Part shown: one piece after another, positions 1 to 5,531 of the stretch
Layout of the letters: the number at the start of each line of letters is the position of its first letter
Numbering within the stretch: the first letter of the stretch is position 1
Assembly: GCF_003525665.1 (NCBI RefSeq)
Contig: NZ_DQDX01000149.1
Span: 4,417-12,488 of the forward strand
Length of the DNA stretch: 8,072 nucleotides
Reading direction: 5' to 3'
DNA from: Flavobacterium sp.
GTDB lineage: Bacteria > Bacteroidota > Bacteroidia > Flavobacteriales > Flavobacteriaceae
Made by a program: the position numbers and the translations under genes
Notes under the pieces: generated by a model
Told to the model about the DNA's origin: nothing
Databases searched by the model: none
Seen by the model: the letters and a program-made list of their open reading frames with translations, nothing else

Positions 1-55
1 ATTTTATAGTAACGACAAAATAGCTTTTTTATTAGATTTTAATATAAAAAATAGC

Positions 56-79
56 AACTTTTTATTCAATTAAAAAGTT
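56..79. repeat. A/T-only inverted repeat in the greA leader
   Basis: A perfect 9-bp inverted repeat (AACTTTTTA / TAAAAAGTT, loop TTCAAT) lies 20 nt before the greA start codon. Read on the minus strand it is followed by a T-rich tract (GCTATTTTTTATATT). It could therefore be a weak terminator for a leftward gene outside the window, or just a weak leader hairpin. All stem pairs except two are A-T, so stability would be low. No convincing TAnnTTTG promoter is visible in positions 1-99. Confidence 0.3.
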
Positions 80-99
80 ACAAATAAAGAATTGAAATT

Positions 100-576
100 A
101 TGAGTAACATATCGTATTACACAGCAGAAGGACTTAAAAAATTAAAAGAAGAATTAGATCATTTAAAAAGCGTGATGCGTCCAAAAGCATCGGCAGATAT
201 TGCAGAAGCTAGAGATAAAGGCGATTTATCTGAAAATGCAGAATATGATGCTGCTAAAGAAGCACAAGGAATGCTAGAAATGCGTATTGCAAAACTAGAA
301 GAAGTGTATTCTAATGCAAGATTAATTGACGAAAGTCACTTAGATTTATCGAAGGTTTTGGTTTTATCAAATGTAAAAATCAAAAATCAAACTAATGGAA
401 TGGAATTAACTTACACGTTAGTTGCAGAAAGTGAAGCCGATTTAAAAACCGGAAAAATATCAGTAACTTCTCCAATTGGAAAAGGATTGCTAGGAAAATC
501 TGTAGGAGAAATAGCCGAGATCACAGTTCCAAACGGAACCTTAAAATTTGAAATTCTAGAAATTTCTCGCGATTAA
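100..576 (+). CDS. greA: Transcription elongation factor GreA
   Basis: GreA binds in the secondary channel of RNA polymerase and stimulates cleavage of backtracked transcripts in the cytoplasm. The 158-residue product has the usual family length and the two-part layout. Residues 1-75 form the antiparallel coiled coil, and residues 80-158 form the FKBP-like domain, which contains SPIGKGLLGK near 125-134. The coiled-coil tip carries GDLSENAEY (41-49), whose Asp42 and Glu45 correspond to the acidic tip residues Asp41 and Glu44 of E. coli GreA that help hold the catalytic Mg2+. The ATG start gives the expected N-terminus (YYTAEGLKKLKEEL). There is no Shine-Dalgarno sequence, which is normal for Bacteroidota. 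The HIT gene follows after 64 nt on the same strand, so co-transcription is plausible. Identification is secure. Confidence 0.97.
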   Translation: MSNISYYTAEGLKKLKEELDHLKSVMRPKASADIAEARDKGDLSENAEYDAAKEAQGMLEMRIAKLEEVYSNARLIDESHLDLSKVLVLSNVKIKNQTNGMELTYTLVAESEADLKTGKISVTSPIGKGLLGKSVGEIAEITVPNGTLKFEILEISRD

Positions 577-579
577 TTT

Positions 580-602
580 ATTGCGAGGAACGAAGCAATC
601 TC
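580..602. repeat. Short interspersed GCGAGGAACGAAGCAATC-type repeat
   Basis: Immediately after the greA stop is ATTGCGAGGAACGAAGCAAT, with 5-nt complementary ends (ATTGC / GCAAT) around GAGGAACGAA. This sequence is more G+C-rich than its surroundings. From memory it matches a short repeat found between genes in many bacterial genomes, including Flavobacterium, usually written GATTGCTTCGTTCCTCGCAAT on the other strand. Only one copy is in the window, so repeat status rests on recollection. It is too short for a stable terminator and has no T tail. Confidence 0.55.
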
Positions 603-630
603 ATAAACTTTTAAAACCATAAACTTTTAA
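602..630. repeat. 13-bp tandem direct repeat in the greA-HIT spacer
   Basis: CATAAACTTTTAA occurs exactly twice, at 602-614 and 618-630, separated by AAC, giving a 16-bp period. The second copy ends 10 nt before the HIT start codon. It could be replication slippage or a short regulatory repeat. Nothing in the sequence decides between these. Confidence 0.7.
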
Positions 631-640
631 CCTAAAAGAA

Positions 641-1030
641 ATGAGCAGTATTTTCACCAAAATAATAAACGGAGAAATTCCATGTTATAAAATTGCAGAA
701 AACGAAAATTTCTTAGCATTTTTAGATGTAAATCCAAATGCGAAAGGTCATACTTTGTGCATTCCAAAGCAGGAAATCAATAAGATTTTTGACATTGAAG
801 ACGATTTGTATTTAGGTTTAATGGCTTTTTCAAAAAAGATTGCCGTTGCATTAGAAAAAACCGTTGCGTGCAAAAGAATCGGAATGGCAGTTATTGGTCT
901 TGAAGTGCCGCATGCACACGTTCATTTAATTCCGCTTAATGAAATGGATGAAATGCGTTTTCAAAATAAAGTGTCTTTAACCAAAGAAGAATTTGAAGAT
1001 TTGGCGAAAGCAATTCAAAGCAATTTATAA
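641..1030 (+). CDS. HIT family nucleotide hydrolase (Hint/HinT-like)
   Basis: HIT proteins are small cytoplasmic dimers that hydrolyse or transfer nucleotides from substrates such as aminoacyl-AMP, AMP-lysine or dinucleoside polyphosphates through a histidine nucleotidyl intermediate. The 129-residue product starts with the usual SIFTKIINGEIPCYKI (3-18) and has the GHTLCIPK strand (36-43). It carries the defining histidine triad PHAHVHLIPL (90-99), with His91, His93 and His95; the middle histidine is the expected nucleophile. Length and motif order fit the bacterial Hint/protein kinase C inhibitor-like branch. The true substrate cannot be told from sequence. It lies 64 nt after greA on the same strand and is closed by a strong intrinsic terminator, so greA-HIT is probably one transcription unit. 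Confidence 0.93.
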   Translation: MSSIFTKIINGEIPCYKIAENENFLAFLDVNPNAKGHTLCIPKQEINKIFDIEDDLYLGLMAFSKKIAVALEKTVACKRIGMAVIGLEVPHAHVHLIPLNEMDEMRFQNKVSLTKEEFEDLAKAIQSNL

Positions 1031-1056
1031 CAACATTTATCGTTTTATATAAAATC

Positions 1057-1094
1057 ACCTGTTACGTTTTTGGCCTAACAGGTTTTTTAATTTT
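1057..1094 (+). terminator. Rho-independent terminator after the HIT gene
   Basis: A perfect 8-bp stem, ACCTGTTA (1057-1064) with TAACAGGT (1076-1083), encloses an 11-nt loop. It is followed by a run of six T (1083-1088, the first being the last stem base) and then AATTTT. It sits 26 nt after the HIT stop codon and is the best terminator in the window. It should end the greA-HIT transcript just before the next gene. Confidence 0.85.
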
Positions 1095-1101
1095 ACAAGT
1101 T

Positions 1102-2274
1102 ATGAGATTTATTTTTCAAATAGTGTTTTTGTTTTTTATCCAGTTTTCGATGGCTCAAATTCCGAATGAATTTAGTGCTATTGATGCTAAAATGGCTCAA
1201 ATTCCAGCCGATAAAACCAATTCAACTTCGGATATTTCAGATTATATCAATGCCAATTTCACTTCGGAATCAGATAAAATTAGAGCTGCTTTTTTCTGGA
1301 CAGCATCCAATATTAGTTATGATGTTGTGAATATGAATGAACCCAATTTTATTTATTCGCCACAAGAAAAAATTGCAAATGCGCTTAAAAATCGAAAAGG
1401 AGTTTGTATTCATTACGCTGAGGTTTTTAATGAAATTGCAAATAAACTTGGAATCAAAACTTACATTATCGGTGGTTACACAAAACAAAACGGAAAAGTA
1501 GCGTTGATTTCTCACGCGTGGTGCGGTTCTAAAGTAGATGGAAAATGGTTGTTGTTTGACCCAACTTGGGCTTCGGGTTATGTAAATGGCGAGAAATTTG
1601 TCAAGAAATTTAATAATTCTTACTATAAAGCTGCACCTTCCAAAATGATTCAATCGCACATGCCATTTGATTATATGTGGCAATTTTTGAGCAATCCTTA
1701 TACCAATAGTGAGTTTTATGAAGGAAAATTATCAGAAGAACGATTGATTTCTAATTATGATTTTGCTACAGAAATTGCTAAGTATGAAAAGTTACCAGAA
1801 GACGAAAAAGCATTTGAAGCATCGCAACGAATTGAGAAAAATAAAGTAATTAACGAATTAATTGCTGGTTATTTAGCCAATAAAAAACAAGAATTCACAG
1901 TATTGCGTCAAAACAAAAGCGTTGATAAACTAAACCAAATTGTAGCCGATTTTAATCAAGCTGTAGTCGATTTAAATAATTTTATTTACTACAGAAATAA
2001 CAAGTTCAAACCAAAATTACCCGATGACGAAATCAAATTGATGATTGAAAATCCGCTGAATAAATTGAAGCAATGCCAAAATGAAATTTATAAAATTGTT
2101 TCGGTTGGGAAAGAGAATTTGGCAAGCATAAGTGGCTTAAAAAAATCAATTAGTGAAACCATAAAACAAGCCGAAGAACACGATGCTTTTGTAAAAGAGT
2201 ATTTGAGCAAAAGCGAAAGTCAGCGAAAATCGATGTTTAAAAAGTCGGTTTTGACAGGGAAAACTTTACGCTAG
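1102..2274 (+). CDS. Secreted transglutaminase-like (papain-fold) protein
   Basis: The 390-residue product begins with a signal peptide: Arg2, a hydrophobic stretch at 3-15, then SMA followed by Gln19 as the probable mature N-terminus. It is expected to be exported to the periplasm or cell surface. Residues 55-160 hold a transglutaminase-like core with the triad in order: Cys102 in RKGVCIHYAEVF, His138 in SHAWC and Asp153 in LFDPTWASGY. All three catalytic residues are present, so it may be an active cysteine protease, peptidase or amidase; bacterial members are rarely true transglutaminases. Residues 160-390 are charged and helical, match no domain I recognise, and probably include coiled coil. 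The start is firm because the signal peptide begins at this ATG. The ATG lies only 7 nt beyond the terminator's T-rich tail, so the promoter must overlap that terminator or the gene relies on read-through. Confidence 0.85.
   Translation: MRFIFQIVFLFFIQFSMAQIPNEFSAIDAKMAQIPADKTNSTSDISDYINANFTSESDKIRAAFFWTASNISYDVVNMNEPNFIYSPQEKIANALKNRKGVCIHYAEVFNEIANKLGIKTYIIGGYTKQNGKVALISHAWCGSKVDGKWLLFDPTWASGYVNGEKFVKKFNNSYYKAAPSKMIQSHMPFDYMWQFLSNPYTNSEFYEGKLSEERLISNYDFATEIAKYEKLPEDEKAFEASQRIEKNKVINELIAGYLANKKQEFTVLRQNKSVDKLNQIVADFNQAVVDLNNFIYYRNNKFKPKLPDDEIKLMIENPLNKLKQCQNEIYKIVSVGKENLASISGLKKSISETIKQAEEHDAFVKEYLSKSESQRKSMFKKSVLTGKTLR
1150..1205 (+). repeat. 14-bp exact direct repeat inside the transglutaminase gene
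   Basis: ATGGCTCAAATTCC occurs at 1150-1163 and 1192-1205, a period of 42 bp. It encodes MAQIP at residues 17-21 and again at 31-35, first across the signal-peptide cleavage site and then in the mature N-terminus. It may reflect a local in-frame duplication that has since diverged between the copies. Confidence 0.6.
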
Positions 2275-2310
2275 CAATTAATTCAGAAGAAACTTTTATT
2301 AAGTAAAATA

Positions 2311-2760
2311 TTGGAAATAATTAAAAATATATACTGGTTAGGTGGAATTTTCATTTTTGGAATTGTTTCTATAATGGGGTTTGTTTTGCCACATACTTTG
2401 AGGTTTTTTAGAATACCAGTAACGTACAAAAGAGCATTGATAACTTCTGTAGTTTTGTTGTTAATTGGAATAGGACTACAATTTGATAAAAACTATAATT
2501 GCTTGGAAAGACGCAATTTATTATATCCTATTTATGGAATTGTTTATCTTTTTCTTTACAAAGTATCTGACAATTTTATTCAGAAAAAGAAAGGTAGACA
2601 TATGTACTACTTGACAATTAGGTATATAAAAGATGAAGAATCTAATAATTCAACAGCTATTGAGAACTTAATCCAATTAATAAATTATATTATTACTTTT
2701 GGGTTGTCATATTATGGTAGTATGATGATAATAAGTATGATTTATAACAGCTGTTCTTAG
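2311..2760 (+). CDS. Unrecognised four-helix membrane protein
   Basis: I do not recognise a family. The 149-residue product has about four hydrophobic segments, near 9-30, 42-58, 70-86 and 120-145. Basic, polar stretches lie between them, such as IQKKKGRH around 90-97 and a negatively charged DEESNNS loop, so it is predicted to be an inner-membrane protein. There is no signal peptide cleavage site and no enzymatic motif. The start is TTG; the reading frame is open back to 2275 without an ATG. The next internal ATG (2374, Met22) would cut the first helix in half, so TTG is the better choice, although the exact start is uncertain. It lies 36 nt after the transglutaminase-like gene on the same strand with no terminator between, so the two may be co-transcribed. 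Its gene ends 34 nt from the convergent kinase gene. Confidence 0.6.
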   Translation: MEIIKNIYWLGGIFIFGIVSIMGFVLPHTLRFFRIPVTYKRALITSVVLLLIGIGLQFDKNYNCLERRNLLYPIYGIVYLFLYKVSDNFIQKKKGRHMYYLTIRYIKDEESNNSTAIENLIQLINYIITFGLSYYGSMMIISMIYNSCS

Positions 2761-2766
2761 TAATAT

Positions 2767-2782
2767 TTGCTTCTGAAAGCAA
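2767..2782. other. Small hairpin in the convergent spacer
   Basis: TTGCTT (2767-2772) and AAGCAA (2777-2782) form a perfect 6-bp stem with the tetraloop CTGA. It lies in the 34-nt gap between the membrane-protein gene and the oppositely oriented kinase gene. Position suggests a shared transcription end, but neither strand has a proper T-run after the stem, so a terminator function is weakly supported. Confidence 0.25.
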
Positions 2783-2794
2783 TCTGCACATTAA

Positions 2795-3943
2795 TCACTT
2801 CACTTTCTTATAAATAATCTGCATTGTTGTTCCTTTTCCAATTTCAGATTGAGCAACTTTTATTTTGCCGTTGTGGTATTCTTCTACAATTCTTTTGGTA
2901 AGTGATAAACCCAAACCCCAACCGCGTCTTTTAGTAGTAAATCCGGGTTCGAAAACTCGTTTGTATTGGTTTTTCGGAATTCCTTTTCCCGAGTCGGAAA
3001 CGTTTATTTTTATTGTATTGGTTTCGTTTTCTATGGCTAGTTTTAGTTTGCCGCGACCTTTCATGGCATCGATAGCATTTTTCATTAAATTTTCAATCGT
3101 CCAACTGTGTAATGCTGGATTTATAGAAACTAAAATCGGAGTTTTTGGAGCTATAAATTCGAATTCTACTTGGTTAGAAAATCGTGATTTTAAGTAATCG
3201 AAAGAATTCAATGTTTCTTCTACAATATCTAAAGTTTCAAGAACTGGTTCGGAGCCAATTTTAGAAAATCGTTCGGTTATAGTTTGCAATCTATTAATGT
3301 CTTTTTCAATTTCTGAAACCGTAGTTTCATCAACATTATCGGCTTTCATTATTTCGAGCCAACCAATTAATGATGATAATGGAGTTCCAATTTGATGCGC
3401 TGTTTCCTTTGCCATTCCTGCCCAAAGTTTGTTTTGGGTTGCCATTTTCGTGCTTTTATAAAAGTTGTAAACGACTGCGCCAAACAAGAAAATGATTAGC
3501 AACAAAGCAATTGGATAATATTTTAATTTGTTGAGCAAGGATGAATCGCCGTAGTAAACAATGTTATATCTGTTAGAATCATATTGCACTTTAATAGGTT
3601 GGTTTTGGCTTTTAATTTCCTCAAGAAACTTCTTTAATTTAATGGAATCTTTTTCAATTTCATCAATATTTAAAGTGCTTATAATTTTCCCTTTTGAATC
3701 GGTTAAAATTAAGGGAATGTTTTTGTTGTTTTGGATAATAAAAGACGGAAGTTCAATCTCGGTATCTAAATTTGCAGTTGTGATGTTTTTTTGAGCTTTA
3801 GCCCAAAGTTCCATTTTAGTGCGTTCTTCTTGCTTGAATATTTGAAAAAACGAATACGTATTCCAAAGAATTAAGGAAACAATCACAAATGAGGTGATGA
3901 TTATTATCCAGCGTGTTGTGTTTCTTCTTTCGGAAAATTGCAT
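2795..3943 (-). CDS. Membrane-bound sensor histidine kinase
   Basis: The 382-residue product is a two-helix sensor kinase. TM1 spans about 12-33, a periplasmic sensing loop about 34-141, and TM2 about 142-162. A dimerisation/phosphoacceptor region follows, with His183 in AHQIGTPLSSLIGW, and then a GHKL ATPase domain. Visible ATP-site boxes are the N-box ENLMKNAIDAM (284-294), the G1 box DSGKGIP (317-323), FEPGFTTK (331-338) and the glycine-rich G2 box GWGLGLSL (341-348). All key residues are present, so it should be active. The H-box reads HQIGTP rather than the common HELRTP. There is no HAMP domain; TM2 leads almost directly into the H-box helix. The periplasmic region matches no sensor domain I know. 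No response regulator is encoded in the window, so its partner is elsewhere. It is transcribed away from the flavin reductase gene. Confidence 0.92.
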   Translation of the reverse strand: MQFSERRNTTRWIIIITSFVIVSLILWNTYSFFQIFKQEERTKMELWAKAQKNITTANLDTEIELPSFIIQNNKNIPLILTDSKGKIISTLNIDEIEKDSIKLKKFLEEIKSQNQPIKVQYDSNRYNIVYYGDSSLLNKLKYYPIALLLIIFLFGAVVYNFYKSTKMATQNKLWAGMAKETAHQIGTPLSSLIGWLEIMKADNVDETTVSEIEKDINRLQTITERFSKIGSEPVLETLDIVEETLNSFDYLKSRFSNQVEFEFIAPKTPILVSINPALHSWTIENLMKNAIDAMKGRGKLKLAIENETNTIKINVSDSGKGIPKNQYKRVFEPGFTTKRRGWGLGLSLTKRIVEEYHNGKIKVAQSEIGKGTTMQIIYKKVK

Positions 3944-3959
3944 TTATGAATTTTTGTTT

Positions 3960-3989
3960 AAAAGTAGTAAAAAAACGTGATTATGCAAG
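3960..3989 (-). promoter_or_regulatory. Possible Bacteroidota promoter for the kinase gene
   Basis: Read on the minus strand, TTG (3989-3987) is followed after 19 nt by TACTTTTT (3967-3960). This resembles the Bacteroidota -33/-7 pattern TTG and TAnnTTTG but lacks the final G. Transcription would start roughly 10 nt before the kinase ATG. The match is plausible but imperfect, in A/T-rich DNA. Confidence 0.35.
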
Positions 3990-4000
3990 AATGGATTGCT

Positions 4001-4072
4001 CTTTAGCCCTGATGCAAGGGAAAAACTCCCGATTTTTTATCGGGATTTTGGAAAGGCAGCAGGAAAATGGTT
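4001..4072. repeat. Intergenic repeat-like element with a terminator-like hairpin
   Basis: Between the divergent kinase and flavin reductase genes lies a segment starting TTTAGCCCTGATGCAAGGG and ending near GGCAGCAGGAAAATGG. Its core hairpin is perfect: TCCCGAT (4028-4034) and ATCGGGA (4040-4046) with a five-T loop. It can extend through AAAA (4023-4026) and TTTT (4047-4050) if C4027 is bulged. CCTG (4009-4012) and CAGG (4061-4064) can pair outside. From memory the ends resemble an AGCCC-GAT...AGC-GG repeat that flanks variable hairpins in Flavobacterium intergenic regions. T-runs flank the stem on both strands, so it could terminate transcription either way. That is odd between divergent starts. 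Confidence 0.5.
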
Positions 4073-4106
4073 AACAAAAATTCACTGACCATTCGCTCAA
4101 AAAAAT

Positions 4107-4114
4107 TATCTTTG
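4107..4114 (+). promoter_or_regulatory. TAnnTTTG (-7) promoter box for the flavin reductase operon
   Basis: TATCTTTG is an exact match to the Bacteroidota -7 consensus TAnnTTTG. It lies 16 nt before the ATG, in the typical context AAAATTATCTTTGTGC. No clean -33 TTG is present at 19-21 nt; the nearest candidate is the TTC of TTCACTG at 4081. Transcription would start around 4120, leaving a leader of about ten nucleotides. Confidence 0.6.
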
Positions 4115-4130
4115 TGCAAAATACACTTTT

Positions 4131-5006
4131 ATGCTCACGATTGATCCAAAAGAAGTTTCACCGGTAAAATTACAAGGTTATTTGCAAAGTGCGATTGCGC
4201 CGCGACCAATTGCGTTTGCTAGCACGATGGATAAAAACGGAAAGCCCAATTTATCGCCGTTTAGTTTCTTTAATATTTTTAGTTCGAATCCGCCAATTTT
4301 GGTTTTTTCGCCAGCGCGACGCGTTAGAAATAATACGGTAAAACATACGTTGATTAATTGTGAAGAAACGCGCCAGGTTGTAATTAATATGGTGAATTTT
4401 GAGATTGTGCAACAAATGTCGTTGTCGAGTACGGAATATCCTGATGGCGTGAATGAGTTTTTAAAATCGGGTTTGACGCCAATTCCGTCTGAGTTGGTGA
4501 AACCGTATCGCGTGGCTGAAAGTCCGGTGCAATTTGAGTGTAAAGTAAATGAGATCATTCCGCTTGGAACTGAAGGTGGCGCAGGAAATTTGATTATTTG
4601 TGAGGTTTTAAAAATGCACATCAATGAAGAAATTCTAGATGAGGATGGAATGATTGATCCAGTAAAAATTGATTTGGTTTCGAGATTGGGTGCGAATTGG
4701 TATTCTAGAGCAAAAGAAGGACTGTTTGAAGTAGAAAAACCATTGGCAACTTTAGGGATAGGAGTAGATTCTATTCCAGAATTTGTGAAAGAAAGTGCTG
4801 TTTTTAATGGGAATGATTTGGGCAAATTAGGAAATGTTGAAGCATTGCCAACCGAAGAAGAAATTACTATATTTGTAAAACAGAATTTTGGCGTGAAAGG
4901 TGTTTTGAGTGCTGATGATGAAGTAAAAAAACACCAATTGGCCAAGGAATATTTAGATAAAAATGAGGTGCTAACCGCTTGGAAGGTGCTTTTAGCAAAA
5001 CAATAA
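4131..5006 (+). CDS. Flavin reductase family protein (FMN-binding split barrel)
   Basis: The 291-residue product has the FMN-binding split-barrel fold of the Flavin_Reduct family over about residues 10-195. Typical stretches are APRPIAFAST (23-32), NLSPFSFFN (40-48), PPILVFSPARR (54-64) and VSRLGANWYSR (183-193). Members bind FMN and either reduce flavin with NAD(P)H or act as flavoenzymes of unknown substrate; the exact reaction cannot be read from sequence. Residues about 205-291 form a charged helical C-terminal extension beyond the minimal domain, as I recall from the Bacteroidota versions. A near-consensus promoter box lies 16 nt upstream, and the DUF3127 gene follows after 13 nt, so the two genes form an operon. 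The first half of the gene is visibly richer in CG dinucleotides than the second half. The protein is probably cytoplasmic; no signal peptide is present. Confidence 0.88.
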   Translation: MLTIDPKEVSPVKLQGYLQSAIAPRPIAFASTMDKNGKPNLSPFSFFNIFSSNPPILVFSPARRVRNNTVKHTLINCEETRQVVINMVNFEIVQQMSLSSTEYPDGVNEFLKSGLTPIPSELVKPYRVAESPVQFECKVNEIIPLGTEGGAGNLIICEVLKMHINEEILDEDGMIDPVKIDLVSRLGANWYSRAKEGLFEVEKPLATLGIGVDSIPEFVKESAVFNGNDLGKLGNVEALPTEEEITIFVKQNFGVKGVLSADDEVKKHQLAKEYLDKNEVLTAWKVLLAKQ

Positions 5007-5019
5007 ATTTAGAATTATT

Positions 5020-5397
5020 ATGGAAGTTTCAGGAAAAGTAAAAGTAGTTGGTGCTGAACAACAAGTAAGCCCAACGTTTAAAAAAAGAGAGTTAGTTGTA
5101 ACTACAGATGAGCAATATCCGCAGAGTATCATGATTGAATTCGTTCAAGATAAAAGCGATTTATTAAATAATGTATCAGTTGGTGATGCTGTAAAAGTTT
5201 CAATTAATTTAGGCGGAAGAGAATGGGTGAATCCACAAGGAGAAACTAAATATTTTAATTCGATTAAAGGATGGAGAATTGAAAAACTGCAAGCAGAAGC
5301 TCCAGCAGCGCAACAAATGCCTCCAATGCCAGCAGCAGAAGCATTTGCTCCAGCAACCAACTTTAAAGAAGAAGAACACGACGATTTACCTTTTTAA
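5020..5397 (+). CDS. DUF3127 family protein with an SSB-like C-terminal tail
   Basis: This 125-residue protein matches my recollection of the Bacteroidota DUF3127 family, for which no function is established. Residues 1-90 are rich in beta strands, with VSGKVKVVG (3-11), RELVVTT (23-29), SIMIEFVQDK (36-45) and VGDAVKVSINLGGREW (54-69). This fits a small beta barrel of OB type. A linker rich in Ala, Pro, Gln and Met follows (91-113), then an acidic tail KEEEHDDLPF (116-125). The ending resembles the DDDIPF/DDLPF peptide of single-stranded-DNA-binding proteins, which docks repair and replication partners. A role in nucleic-acid binding is therefore inferred but not shown. It sits 13 nt after the flavin reductase gene, in the same operon. 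Confidence 0.85.
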   Translation: MEVSGKVKVVGAEQQVSPTFKKRELVVTTDEQYPQSIMIEFVQDKSDLLNNVSVGDAVKVSINLGGREWVNPQGETKYFNSIKGWRIEKLQAEAPAAQQMPPMPAAEAFAPATNFKEEEHDDLPF

Positions 5398-5414
5398 TTA
5401 AGAGTAAAGAATAT

Positions 5415-5526
5415 AGAGTATAGAAAATAGACTGTCATTCTAGATGTATAACTTTGGTTAAATATTTAGAATGGCATTTATTTTTAAGGTCAATCTCTAT
5501 GTTCTATTCTCTATTTTCTATTTTCT
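5415..5526. repeat. Long imperfect inverted repeat between DUF3127 and aat
   Basis: The left arm at 5415-5431 (AGAGTATAGAAAATAGA) pairs with the right arm at 5510-5526 (TCTATTTTCTATTTTCT) at 15 of 17 positions, including 11 in a row. Inside lies a second perfect inverted repeat, CATTCTA (5436-5442) with TAGAATG (5467-5473). The right arm contains a tandem CTATTTT repeat and ends 5 nt before the aat ATG. From memory, GAATAGAAAATAGA-type strings are common between Flavobacterium genes, so this may be a mobile or repetitive intergenic element. No open reading frame of note is present here. Confidence 0.6.
5449..5456 (+). promoter_or_regulatory. Possible TAnnTTTG promoter box for aat
   Basis: TAACTTTG matches the Bacteroidota -7 consensus exactly and lies 75 nt before the aat start codon, between the arms of the inverted repeat. 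I see no TTG at the expected -33 distance. Transcripts starting here would carry only the right arm, whereas read-through from the upstream operon would carry both. Confidence 0.4.
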
Positions 5527-5531
5527 AAAAA

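Noticed and set aside
1270..1683. 137-codon open frame on the minus strand
   Set aside because: It lies antisense to the catalytic core of the transglutaminase-like gene. The translation has no recognisable domain.
2865..3197. 110-codon open frame on the plus strand
   Set aside because: It is antisense to the conserved ATPase domain of the histidine kinase and shows no family features. The same applies to the shorter frame at 3561-3794.
4178..4945. 255-codon open frame on the minus strand
   Set aside because: It is wholly antisense to the well-conserved flavin reductase-like gene. The translation is low-complexity, rich in Ser, Phe, Thr and Pro, with no recognisable domain.
5145..5360. 71-codon open frame on the minus strand
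   Set aside because: It is the reverse reading of the DUF3127 gene; its Ala/Gly richness simply mirrors the Ala/Pro linker codons.
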